Assembly: GCA_020718945.1 (NCBI GenBank)
Contig: DYRB01000042.1
Location: forward strand, 1-13,080
Origin: Lamprocystis purpurea
GTDB taxonomy: Bacteria > Pseudomonadota > Gammaproteobacteria > Chromatiales > Chromatiaceae
Reading direction: 5' to 3'
DNA: 13,080 bases
Part shown: in pieces, positions 6,392 through 13,080 of the stretch
Position numbering within the stretch: the stretch's first letter is position 1
How the letters are laid out: the number at the start of each line of letters is the position of its first letter
The notes under the pieces: generated by a model
What the model saw: only the letters and a program-made list of their open reading frames with translations
What the model was told of the DNA's origin: nothing
Database searches by the model: none
Position numbers and translations under genes: made by a program

Positions 6392-6928
6392 TCAGTGCCC
6401 CTGGGGTCGCAGGGTGAGGGTATCGCCGCGCTGGATCAACTCGAAGCGCTTGAGATAACTCATCCCCAGCAGCACCTCGTCGCCCTCCATACCGGGCAGG
6501 ACCGTGGCGGGGACCCGCTCCGCCGTCAGTCCGCCGAGGCTGACGCTGCCCAGCCGGGTGGACCAGGTCTCCACATCCCCGTTGGCCGTTCGCCCTATGC
6601 CCCCGGGTTGCAGGGTCAGCTTGAGGCGCCGCGCCAGGTCCAGGGGCAGGGCGACCTGGGTGGCGCCGGTGTCGAGCAGGAATACCACCGGGTGGCCGTT
6701 TATGGCCCCAGCGGCCACATAGTGCCCGGCGCGGTTGCGTTGCAGCACCACCTGCGGCACCCCGTTGGGCCCAGCCTGCGCCTGGGGGGTGCGGTTGGGG
6801 TTGCGCGCCCCCTCGATGAAATCCTGAAACAGCATCACCACGATGATCAGGCCCACCGCCCAGGCCCCCAGCAGCATGACCTTGCCCAGTCGCGAGGGCA
6901 GGTCTTCCGGGGGCGGCTGTTCACTCAT
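6392..6928 (-). CDS. Membrane-anchored retropepsin-like aspartic protease (clan AA, TIGR02281-type)
   Basis: 178 residues. One membrane segment (about 17-35, VMLLGAWAVGLIIVVMLF) anchors a single retropepsin-like lobe. The active-site motif is FLLDTGATQVALP with D86-T-G, followed by the characteristic TANGDVETWSTRLGSVSLGG and the second hydrophobic motif VLLGMSYLKRFEL (about 152-164). Such proteins must dimerise, because each chain provides one Asp. The domain would lie in the periplasm. Substrates of this bacterial family are largely unknown. The ATG at 6928 starts just before the membrane segment, but no close Shine-Dalgarno is visible (AGGA lies 12 bases up). The MlaC-like gene lies 88 bp upstream on the same strand, and the gap holds a GGGGCA…TGCCCC hairpin (6955-6973). 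Confidence 0.85.
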   Translation of the reverse strand: MSEQPPPEDLPSRLGKVMLLGAWAVGLIIVVMLFQDFIEGARNPNRTPQAQAGPNGVPQVVLQRNRAGHYVAAGAINGHPVVFLLDTGATQVALPLDLARRLKLTLQPGGIGRTANGDVETWSTRLGSVSLGGLTAERVPATVLPGMEGDEVLLGMSYLKRFELIQRGDTLTLRPQGH

Positions 6929-7016
6929 CGCGGCTTGGGGTCCTGGGTGCGGGCGGGGCATCGGCCGTGCCCCGGGGCGACCGCGGCGCGGGGCACGGCG
7001 GCGGCCCCGTAGCGGG

Positions 7017-7706
7017 TCAGCGGGTCGGGGCTGGGACCGGGCGTGCCGCGGCGGCCGGGGCGGGTTGCCGAGACTGCTCCAAATGGGTGCGGAAGTAGGC
7101 GGCCACGCTGCGCCCGTTGGTCTCCACGTCATAGACCCTCCAACCCTCGGCGGCGCGGTACATGCGGAAGGTCAGCTTGGCCGGGTAGGCCCCCGGACGC
7201 ATGATCCCGACCGGGACCTTGACCGAGCCACCGGGCCCGGGGCGCGGGCGCAGATAACGCACCTGCTGGCCGTCGTACTTGGCCATCTGGGTGGCCAGGG
7301 AGGTCAGGAAGTTGGATTCGATCTTGGCCGTCAGGGCCTTGCGGTCCTGCTCGCCCATGCCCGCCCAGGCCGGACCGGCGACCCATTGGGCCATGTAGGC
7401 GAAATCGAAGTAGGGGGCGATTTCGCGATCCAGGAAGGCGGCGGCCTGGAGCTTGTTGGGGGCGTCCTTCTGTCCCAGGTAGGCGATCAGCTTGTCCATA
7501 CCGGCCTTGAGGGCCTCGGCGGCCTCGGCACCGGGAACCCGGTCCGGGGCCATGCGATGGGCTGCGGCGCCGGGGAGCCGGTCGGGGGCCATGCGGGGGG
7601 TTGCGGCGCCCGGCCCGTAGCCGGTCCAGCCGGGATGGACCTGGGCCTGGGCGCTACCCGCCACCAGGGCGAGGAGTGCAAACGGCAGCCAGTGACGATG
7701 GGTCAT
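7017..7706 (-). CDS. MlaC/Ttg2D-family periplasmic phospholipid-binding protein
   Basis: 229 residues with a clear Sec signal peptide (MTHRHWLPFALLALVAGSAQ, likely cut after AQA at 21). MlaC-type proteins ferry phospholipids between outer and inner membrane. Family features: a helical N-terminal half with LQAAAFLDREIAPYFDFAYM (87-105), LTAKIESNFLTSLATQMAKY (125-144), then strands VKVPVGIMRPGAYPAKLTFRMYR and the near-terminal GWRVYDVETNGRSVAAYFRTHL (189-209). Between the signal and the core is a 13-residue tandem repeat (38-63), and the C-terminus is Ala/Pro-rich, so it is longer than E. coli MlaC (211). GGAGG with a 6-base spacer fixes the ATG at 7706. No mlaFEDB transporter genes are near, so this is a solo copy; the downstream neighbour is the retropepsin-like protease. 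The gap 7707-7840 shows nothing recognisable. Confidence 0.84.
   Translation of the reverse strand: MTHRHWLPFALLALVAGSAQAQVHPGWTGYGPGAATPRMAPDRLPGAAAHRMAPDRVPGAEAAEALKAGMDKLIAYLGQKDAPNKLQAAAFLDREIAPYFDFAYMAQWVAGPAWAGMGEQDRKALTAKIESNFLTSLATQMAKYDGQQVRYLRPRPGPGGSVKVPVGIMRPGAYPAKLTFRMYRAAEGWRVYDVETNGRSVAAYFRTHLEQSRQPAPAAAARPVPAPTR
7518..7595 (-). repeat. Tandem 39-bp coding repeat in the MlaC-like gene
   Basis: Two in-frame copies encode RMAPDRLPGAAAH and RMAPDRVPGAEAA (residues 38-50 and 51-63). They lie in the linker between the signal peptide and the folded domain, so copy number can vary without harming the core. Confidence 0.75.
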
Positions 7707-7840
7707 GGTGTTCCTCCAGATAGTTCTGACAGTACCCGAGGGACATCCCCGGACCGGGACCCAGGGTGCCAACGAAGCCCCGTAAAAGCAACCGTATCCG
7801 GCGGGCCGTCCGGCGGCGCCGTCCCCCGATTCACCGCCGC

Positions 7841-8245
7841 TCAGGGTGCAAGGTCCAGGTATTCGTCCGCCCGGCGCGCATCGCCCCGTACCCGGTGGGC
7901 CGGGTAGCGGGTCTCGTTGATGGCGATCTTGTCGTAGGCCGCAGCGATGGGGTCTATGCCCAGGCGCTGACAGAGCCGGATCAGGTAGATCAGGATGTCT
8001 GCCACCTCATGGGCGACGGCCTGCCGCTTGTCCGGGGCCAGGGCAGTGCTCTGGGCTTCCGTTAGCCACTGGAAGTGCTCCAGGAGTTCCCCACATTCGC
8101 CGGCCAGGGCCATGGAGAGGTTCTTGGGGGAGTGGAACTGCTCCCAGTCGCGCTCCCGGGCAAAGGCGAGCAGGCGGGCGTCGAGTGCGGCCAGACTGTC
8201 CGGCGGCAGGTCTTGGGGTGTCGGGCAGGGGTCGTCGGTAGTCAT
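7841..8245 (-). CDS. MazG-like nucleotide pyrophosphohydrolase (dCTPase, RS21-C6/DCTPP1 type)
   Basis: 134 residues, the usual length of the single-domain family. These all-alpha enzymes hydrolyse (d)NTPs, often dCTP or modified dCTP, to the monophosphate plus pyrophosphate and so clean the nucleotide pool. The magnesium-binding motif is intact: E50-x-x-E53 in LAGECGELLEHFQWL, and E80-x-x-D83 in HEVADILIYLIRL. The preceding WEQFHSPKNLSMAL matches the DCTPP1/iMazG pattern (W34, F37, H38, K41-N42), as does the late KIAINETRYP. AGGAG eight bases before the ATG supports the start at 8245. It diverges from dsbB across 194 bp. The exact nucleotide preference cannot be read from the sequence. Confidence 0.86.
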   Translation of the reverse strand: MTTDDPCPTPQDLPPDSLAALDARLLAFARERDWEQFHSPKNLSMALAGECGELLEHFQWLTEAQSTALAPDKRQAVAHEVADILIYLIRLCQRLGIDPIAAAYDKIAINETRYPAHRVRGDARRADEYLDLAP

Positions 8246-8439
8246 AGCATGGGCTCCTGGGCTTGAGGTCGGGCGGCGATTATCCCCCGGCCCGGCGCCC
8301 TGCCAAGGCGCGGACCTGCACTGTCCAGCCCCCAGACCGCGCGCCCCTGGTCCCAGGTTGGACCCTCTGCGTACAATGCCGCCGGTCCGCGGCGGGCCCC
8401 GACCGCCCCAGGCACTGTCCGAACCCCCGGAGTCGCCCC

Positions 8440-8940
8440 ATGATCGTCATCAAGCCCCGCCTGGTCTGGATTGCCCTGGCCCTGGGCTACGCCCTGCTCG
8501 CAGCGCTGAGCCTGATCCTGACCGCCTGGCTGGACCTGCGCCCCTGCCACCTGTGCATCTTCCAGCGCCTGCTGTTCATGGTCCTGCCCCTGCTGGCCGC
8601 CGCTGCCGCCCTGGCCCCGGCGGCCAGTCTGGTCCGGCGCCTGGCGGGCCTGCTGGTCGGTCTGGGTGCCGCCTGGGGCCTGGGGGTGGCCAGCTACCAG
8701 AGTTGGCTCCAGGCCCAGCCCCTGGGCACCCTGTCCTGCGTCGGCGGACAGCCGGGGCTGATCGAGGGCCTGGTGGACTGGCTCGGGGCCCAGGTCCCGT
8801 CCCTGTTCCTGGTCACCGGCTATTGCGAGGATCTGGCCCTGGTCATCCTCGGCCTGTCCCTGGCCAACTGGGCCCTGGTCGCCTTCGCCGCCGGTCTGGT
8901 CGCAACCGCCTGGGCCCTGTGGTATGACCGCCGTCCCTGA
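8440..8940 (+). CDS. dsbB: DsbB disulfide bond formation protein
   Basis: 166 residues with four membrane segments. DsbB is the inner-membrane quinone reductase that re-oxidises DsbA. The first periplasmic loop carries the redox pair C36-H-L-C39 (LRPCHLCIFQRL), and the second loop carries C100 (LSCVGG) and C129 (GYCEDL), so all four essential cysteines are there. The length and spacing are close to E. coli DsbB. The start at 8440 follows GGAG with a 7-base spacer; an in-frame extension to 8263 is open but lacks DsbB-like sequence. A possible -10 (TACAAT, 8372-8377) lies about 60 bp upstream without a clear -35. dsbA follows on the same strand after 202 bp that contain a large inverted repeat. 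Confidence 0.93.
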   Translation: MIVIKPRLVWIALALGYALLAALSLILTAWLDLRPCHLCIFQRLLFMVLPLLAAAAALAPAASLVRRLAGLLVGLGAAWGLGVASYQSWLQAQPLGTLSCVGGQPGLIEGLVDWLGAQVPSLFLVTGYCEDLALVILGLSLANWALVAFAAGLVATAWALWYDRRP

Positions 8941-8966
8941 CCCTTCAACCTGGAAAGAGTCATTCG

Positions 8967-9095
8967 GCCGCAAATGAACGCAAATTTACGCAAATGGGTC
9001 AGTCGGTTAGGCGCAGTTCGCAGGTCACCCGCAGGGTGAACCGAAGACCGACACAAGTCCTTGTTTATTTGCGTCTATTTGCGTTCATTTGCGGC
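8967..9095. repeat. 129-bp nested inverted repeat with 10-bp periodic CGCAAAT units, between dsbB and dsbA
   Basis: The outer arms 8967-8995 and 9067-9095 are 29 bp and match at 27 positions in inverted orientation. Each arm holds three CGCAAAT (or ATTTGCG) units exactly 10 bp apart: 8969, 8979 and 8989 on the left; 9067, 9077 and 9087 on the right. Inside, GTCGGT (9002-9007) pairs with ACCGAC (9047-9052), and TCACCC-GCA-GGGTGA forms a central hairpin (9025-9039). The A/T content is far above the surroundings. Similar 'TTTGCGTTCATTTGCGG' strings are, to my memory, dispersed in several bacterial genomes. This suggests a mobile palindromic repeat, but a binding site for a dimeric or oligomeric protein is also possible. 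Confidence 0.8.
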
Positions 9096-9142
9096 TCAAC
9101 TGCTTTTCTTTGGTTCAACCCACTACCCCGAGGAGATTCCCC

Positions 9143-9808
9143 ATGCCCATGACCCGCCGCCGCTTTCATCGCCTGCTCCTGGGTGCCGCCGGGGCGGCAC
9201 TGGTGCCCAACCTGGTGCCGACCCTGGCCGCCGAGGCGCAGCTCCAGGAGGGCCGGGACTGGCGGCCCATCACCCCCCCGCGGCCCGGCGCCGTGCCCGG
9301 CAAGCTCGAGGTCCTGGAGTTCTTCTCTTACGGCTGCCCCCATTGCGGGGATTTCAACCCGGTGGTCGAGCCCTGGGCCAAGCACTTGGGTGCAGACCTG
9401 AGCTTCCGCAGGGTCCCGGTGACCTTTGGCCGCGCCCCTTGGGCGGCCCTGGCGCGGCTCTATTTCGCCCTGGAACTCTCCGGCGACCTGGCGCGGCTGG
9501 ACCAGGCCGTGTTCACCGCGGTCACCAAGGATAAGCGCAACCTGTTCACCGACGCGGCGATCCTCGCCTGGCTCGGCGGCCAGGGGGCCGACACCGCCGC
9601 CTTCGGGCCCCTGCTTGGGTCCTTTGCAGTGGCCACCCAGTTGGCCCAGGCCGAGGCATTGGCGCGGGACTTCCAGATCGACTCGGTTCCGACCCTGGTG
9701 GTGGACGGCCGCTATGCCGTAGTGGGGCGCGAGGCCAAGGGGTTCGCCGACCTGTTGGCCATCGCCGACGGCCTGATCGTTAAGGCCCGCGCCGCCGGCC
9801 AGGGCTGA
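9143..9808 (+). CDS. dsbA: DsbA-family thiol:disulfide oxidoreductase
   Basis: 221 residues. DsbA oxidises cysteine pairs in proteins entering the periplasm and is recycled by DsbB. The thioredoxin-fold active site is C65-P-H-C68 in EFFSYGCPHCGDFNP, identical to the E. coli CPHC dipeptide, and the cis-proline loop is DSVPTLVVDGRY. The helical insert (AALARLYFALELSG… to GSFAVATQLAQAEALARDFQ) is in place. The N-terminus MPMTRRRFHRLLLGAAGAAL looks like a twin-arginine signal rather than the plain Sec/SRP signal of most DsbA proteins. GAGGAG with a 7-base spacer selects the ATG at 9143; the longer frame from 9089 would lie partly in the repeat element. It is very probably expressed with dsbB upstream. 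Codon use matches the neighbours. Confidence 0.92.
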   Translation: MPMTRRRFHRLLLGAAGAALVPNLVPTLAAEAQLQEGRDWRPITPPRPGAVPGKLEVLEFFSYGCPHCGDFNPVVEPWAKHLGADLSFRRVPVTFGRAPWAALARLYFALELSGDLARLDQAVFTAVTKDKRNLFTDAAILAWLGGQGADTAAFGPLLGSFAVATQLAQAEALARDFQIDSVPTLVVDGRYAVVGREAKGFADLLAIADGLIVKARAAGQG

Positions 9809-9841
9809 ATCAGGGCCGCGGCCGGCCCATCAGACCGGGGC

Positions 9842-9861
9842 GGCCGGCGCCGGTGCCGGCC
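9842..9861 (+). terminator. Stem-loop after dsbA, possible terminator
   Basis: GGCCGGC (9842-9848), loop GCCGGT, GCCGGCC (9855-9861) is a perfect 7-bp all-GC stem starting 33 bases after the dsbA stop. There is no T-run after it, so intrinsic termination is doubtful. The rest of the gap up to thrC at 10022 shows no other structure I can support. Confidence 0.3.
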
Positions 9862-10021
9862 AGCCCTCCGATCAATCCTTCACAGGTTCCAGCAGGGCCA
9901 TGGCCTCACGAAGGTTCTCCCTTGATCTGGGGCGCGAATCGTCTTAGCGTGTCGGCCTTTGTCTTCACGGGATACCGGGCCAGGGTCCGCAGTCCCTCGG
10001 CCCACACGGGGTGCGCTCGCC

Positions 10022-11428
10022 ATGAACTATGTCAGTACCCGCGGGGGCGTGGCCCCGGTGGACTTCGCCCAGGCCGTGATGATGGGCCTGGGGACCGACG
10101 GGGGCCTGCTGGTCCCCGAAACCATCCCCCAGGTCGATGCCAAGACCCTCACCACTTGGGCCCGCCTGCCCTTCGCGGACCTGGCCTTGGAGGTCCTGGC
10201 CCCCTTCGTCGGGGACGCCATCCCCCGCGACGACCTGGCCGGGCTGATCCGCCGCTCCTACGCGACCTTCAGCCATCCGGAGGTCACCCCGGTGGTGGAG
10301 GTGGGCGAGCAGCGCATCCTGGAGCTGTTCCACGGCCCCACCGCGGCCTTCAAGGACGTGGCCCTGCAACTGCTGGGCAATCTGTTCGAGTACTTGCTCT
10401 CCCGCGACGGGGGGCATATCAACATCGTCGGGGCCACCTCCGGGGACACCGGCTCGGCCGCTATCGCCGGGGTGCGCGGCAAGGCGCGCATCGAGATCTT
10501 CATCCTCCACCCCCGCGGCCGGGTCTCGCCCATCCAGGAACGGCAGATGACCACGGTGCTGGACCCCAATGTCCACAACATAGCGCTCCGCGGGACCTTC
10601 GACGACGCCCAGTCCCTGGTCAAGGGGCTGTTCAACGACCTGGCCTTCAAGGACCAGTACCACCTGGGGGCGGTCAACTCCATCAACTGGGCGCGCATCC
10701 TGGCCCAGACCGTCTACTACTTCTACGCCTGGGGTCGGGTGAGCGGCGGTGACCCGTCCCGGACGGTGGACTTCGCCGTGCCCACCGGCAACTTCGGCGA
10801 TGTCTTCGCCGGCTACCTGGCCCGGCGTATGGGGCTGCCCATGGGTCGGCTGATCATCGCCACCAACCGCAACGATATCCTCAGCCGCTTCGTCCACACC
10901 GGCGTCTATGCCGCCGGCGAGGTCCACCCGACCCTGTCCCCGGCCATGGACATCCAGATCGCCTCGAACTTCGAGCGCTATCTCTACTACCTCCACGGCG
11001 AGGACCCGGCGGCGGTGCGCGCCCTGCTGGAGACCATGCAGCGGACCGGCCACCTGGCCGTGGGCGAGACCCTGCACCGGGCCGTGACCGCCGACTTCGA
11101 GGCCGCCGCGGTGGACGACGCCGCGACCCTGGAGCAGATCCGCGCCACCCATGCCGCCACCGGCTACATCCTCGACCCCCACACCGCGGTGGGGGTGAGG
11201 GCCGCCGCCGGCCGGCCCGGCTGTGTCTGCCTGGCCACTGCCCACCCGGCCAAGTTCAACGAGGCGGTGACCGCGGCCATAGGCCGGGAGGCCCCGCCGC
11301 CGCCCTCCCTCCAGGGGCTGATGGACAAGCAGACCCGGTGCAGCGTACTCCACAACGATGCCGGGCAACTCAAGGAACACATCCGCACCACCCTGGCCGC
11401 CCGGGCCCGCGCCGGTACTGAGGTCTGA
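10022..11428 (+). CDS. thrC: Threonine synthase
   Basis: 468 residues. It is the PLP enzyme that turns O-phosphohomoserine into threonine and phosphate in the cytoplasm. Diagnostic features: N-terminal MNYVSTRGG…FAQAVMMGLGTDGGLLVPE; SHPEVTPVVEV; ELFHGPTAAFKDVALQLLGN with the Schiff-base lysine at K111; the phosphate-binding loop GATSGDTGSAAIAG (137-150); and NSINWARILAQTVYYFYAWG. A C-terminal part around LDPHTAVGVRAA and ATAHPAKFNEAV matches the longer class of threonine synthases. The ATG at 10022 begins exactly at the family N-terminus; an upstream in-frame ATG at 9959 would add an unlikely leader. The ribosome-binding site is weak (GGGG about 10 bases up). cimA follows after 7 bp. Confidence 0.94.
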   Translation: MNYVSTRGGVAPVDFAQAVMMGLGTDGGLLVPETIPQVDAKTLTTWARLPFADLALEVLAPFVGDAIPRDDLAGLIRRSYATFSHPEVTPVVEVGEQRILELFHGPTAAFKDVALQLLGNLFEYLLSRDGGHINIVGATSGDTGSAAIAGVRGKARIEIFILHPRGRVSPIQERQMTTVLDPNVHNIALRGTFDDAQSLVKGLFNDLAFKDQYHLGAVNSINWARILAQTVYYFYAWGRVSGGDPSRTVDFAVPTGNFGDVFAGYLARRMGLPMGRLIIATNRNDILSRFVHTGVYAAGEVHPTLSPAMDIQIASNFERYLYYLHGEDPAAVRALLETMQRTGHLAVGETLHRAVTADFEAAAVDDAATLEQIRATHAATGYILDPHTAVGVRAAAGRPGCVCLATAHPAKFNEAVTAAIGREAPPPPSLQGLMDKQTRCSVLHNDAGQLKEHIRTTLAARARAGTEV

Positions 11429-11435
11429 GGCCGCC

Positions 11436-13007
11436 ATGGACTCAAGCCCAGGCCGTTACGTCCGCATCCTCGACACCACGCTACGCGATGGTGAGCAGAC
11501 CCAGGGGGTGTCCTTCAACCCCCAGGAGAAGCTCAGCATCGCCAAGGTCCTGCTGGAGGCGGTGCGGGTGGACCGCATCGAGGTCGCCTCCGCCCGGGTC
11601 TCGGCCGGCGAGCTGGACGCCGTGTCCCAGATCATCGATTGGGCCCAGGGGGTGGGGCTGGCCGACCGGGTCGAGGTGCTGGGCTTCATCGACCATGGCC
11701 AGAGCGTGGACTGGATCCGCCGCGCCAAGGGCCGGGTCATCAACCTGCTGGCCAAGGGCAGCGAGAAGCACTGCCGCTGCCAGTTGGGCAAGGACCTGGA
11801 CGGCCACGCCCGGGACGTGCGCGAGGCCATCGAGACGGCCCTGGGGCGCGGGCTCAAGGTCAACCTGTATCTGGAGGACTGGTCCAACGGCTACCGGGAC
11901 AACCCTGACTATGTCTACGGCTTCATGGACCGCTTGGCCGACCTACCGGTGGGCGACTTCATGCTACCGGACACCCTGGGGGTCATGACCCCGGACCAGG
12001 TGCGCGCCGCCTTCGCCGACATGGGGGCCCGCTGGCCGGACTGCGCCTTCGACTTCCATCCCCACAACGACTATGGCCTGGGCACCGCCAACGTCATGGC
12101 CGCCGCCCAGGCCGGGGCCACGGCGGTGCACTGCACCGTCAACTGCCTGGGGGAGCGGGCCGGGAACGCCTCCATGGCCGAGGTGGTGGTGAATCTGCGC
12201 GACCAACTGGGCCTGGACCTCGGCATCGACGAGACCCACCTGGCCCGGGTCAGCGAGTTGGTGGCCTACTTCTCCGGCAAGCGGGTGGCGGACAACGCCC
12301 CGGTGGTCGGGGCCGATGTCTTTACCCAGACCGCCGGCATCCACGCCGACGGGGACAAGAAGGCGGCCCTCTACCAGACCCGCCTGTCCCCGGAGCGCTT
12401 CGCCCGGGCGCGCAAGTACGCCCTGGGCAAGCTGGCGGGCAAGGCCTCCCTGGCCAAGAACCTGGAGCGGCTGGACATCTCGCTGTCCGCCGAGCACCAG
12501 GCCAAGGTCTTGAAGCGCATTGTCGAACTGGGGGACTCCAAGCGGGTCATCACCACCGACGACCTGCCCTTCATCATCGCCGAGGTCCTGGAGACCGGCG
12601 ACCACGGCTACTGCGAACTGCTCGCCTGTACCTTCACCAGCAGCCTGGGGCTGACCTCCACCGCGAGCCTGCGCCTGTGCGTCCAGGAAGAGGAGTTCAG
12701 CGCCGCCGGCAGCGGCAACGGCGGCTTCGACGCCTTCACCAACGCCCTGGGCAAGATCCTGAAGAAGAAGTCCCTGGCCCTGCCCGAGCTGACCGACTTC
12801 GAGGTCCGCATCCCCAAGGGCGGGCGCACCGATGCCCTGACCGAGTGCATCATCACCTGGGCCGACGGGGCCGGGGAGATCCGCACCCGCGGGGTCCATA
12901 CCAATCAGGTCTTCGCCGCCATCAACGCGACCCTGCGGCTGGTCAACATCCTGATCGACCGCGGCATCGGGGCAGGCCCCCGGGAGGCGGCCGGCCCTGC
13001 CGCCTGA
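11436..13007 (+). CDS. cimA: (R)-citramalate synthase, Leptospira CimA type
   Basis: 523 residues. The enzyme condenses pyruvate with acetyl-CoA to (R)-citramalate, the first step of threonine-independent isoleucine synthesis. The DRE-TIM barrel is shown by ILDTTLRDGEQTQGVSF (R17, D18) and the metal-binding FHPHNDYGLGTANV (H208, H210). From memory it aligns nearly end to end with the characterised Leptospira interrogans enzyme. The residues reported there to select pyruvate (L81, L104, Y144) and the catalytic E146 are all conserved as L82, L105, Y145 and E147. The C-terminal LeuA-dimer regulatory domain (about 390-515, with GDGGYDAF-like SGNGGFDAFTNAL and VRIPKGGRTDAL) binds isoleucine in CimA. 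Homocitrate or 2-isopropylmalate synthesis is less likely. GAGG overlaps the thrC stop, five bases before the ATG, so translation is probably coupled. The 73 bp after it hold nothing I can name. Confidence 0.85.
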   Translation: MDSSPGRYVRILDTTLRDGEQTQGVSFNPQEKLSIAKVLLEAVRVDRIEVASARVSAGELDAVSQIIDWAQGVGLADRVEVLGFIDHGQSVDWIRRAKGRVINLLAKGSEKHCRCQLGKDLDGHARDVREAIETALGRGLKVNLYLEDWSNGYRDNPDYVYGFMDRLADLPVGDFMLPDTLGVMTPDQVRAAFADMGARWPDCAFDFHPHNDYGLGTANVMAAAQAGATAVHCTVNCLGERAGNASMAEVVVNLRDQLGLDLGIDETHLARVSELVAYFSGKRVADNAPVVGADVFTQTAGIHADGDKKAALYQTRLSPERFARARKYALGKLAGKASLAKNLERLDISLSAEHQAKVLKRIVELGDSKRVITTDDLPFIIAEVLETGDHGYCELLACTFTSSLGLTSTASLRLCVQEEEFSAAGSGNGGFDAFTNALGKILKKKSLALPELTDFEVRIPKGGRTDALTECIITWADGAGEIRTRGVHTNQVFAAINATLRLVNILIDRGIGAGPREAAGPAA

Positions 13008-13080
13008 CCCTGGGGCCCGCCGCCGGCAATTCCAAATTTGAGACCAACACCCGGCGCAGCGGCCGGAAACACCGTGGGAG

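Noticed and set aside
8967..9095. CRISPR-like periodic repeats
   Set aside because: The repeated unit is only 7 bases every 10 bp and is inverted in the second arm. There are no spacers of CRISPR length and no cas genes.
9872..9919. Short minus-strand peptide ending ENLREAMALLEPVKD in the dsbA-thrC gap
   Set aside because: It reads like the tail of a small antitoxin-type protein (HicB-like), but only about 15 residues make sense and no upstream coding frame connects to it. Too little to call a gene or pseudogene.
9965..11437. Long open frame on the minus strand across thrC (490 codons)
   Set aside because: It mirrors thrC exactly and has Gly/Gln/Val/Asp-rich low-complexity sequence without family motifs, an expected antisense artefact at very high GC. 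The same holds for open frames at 2694-3572 (-), 8242-8973 (-), 11964-12899 (-), 4143-4724 (+) and 4859-5659 (+).

Overview
The window is very GC-rich, with codons ending almost entirely in G or C. The gene families (DjlA, Tas, DsbA/DsbB, a Leptospira-type citramalate synthase, a DUF2887 protein, a SUMF1-domain membrane protein) fit a gammaproteobacterium. My best guess is a purple sulfur bacterium of the Chromatiaceae type; this is inferred from family content, not from a marker gene. I saw no rRNA, tRNA, CRISPR array, complete insertion sequence or prophage.

Layout. 1-225 (-) is the start of a DUF2887/PD-(D/E)XK-like gene cut by the window edge. 226-950 holds no intact gene: it carries several palindromic repeats (281-304, 357-423, 483-583) and what look like decayed remnants of a DprA-like gene and a SWIM zinc-finger gene. 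951-2557 (-) holds a DjlA co-chaperone gene, whose start lies in a 9-bp tandem repeat, and upstream of it a CbiM-like (COG3235) membrane protein gene. 2721-3761 (+) is tas, an aldo/keto reductase. It converges with only 3 bp to spare on a two-gene minus-strand unit (3765-6148): a coiled-coil/membrane/SUMF1-domain protein followed by a ketohexokinase-like PfkB kinase. 6392-7706 (-) holds a stand-alone MlaC-type periplasmic lipid-binding protein followed by a membrane-anchored retropepsin-like protease. 7841-8245 (-) is a MazG-like dNTP pyrophosphatase. On the plus strand, 8440-9808 holds dsbB and dsbA separated by a 129-bp nested inverted repeat, and 10022-13007 holds thrC and cimA in a tightly coupled pair.

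How genes work together. dsbB and dsbA form a complete periplasmic disulfide-oxidation pair. thrC and cimA give two entries to 2-oxobutanoate and isoleucine: threonine, and pyruvate plus acetyl-CoA through citramalate. The mlaC/protease pair and the SUMF1-protein/kinase pair look like small envelope-linked and sugar-linked operons whose physiological roles cannot be read from sequence alone.

No clearly new multi-gene system is visible. The most unusual items are the structured repeats (483-583 and 8967-9095), the start-codon tandem repeat of djlA, and the SUMF1-protein/ketohexokinase-like pair.
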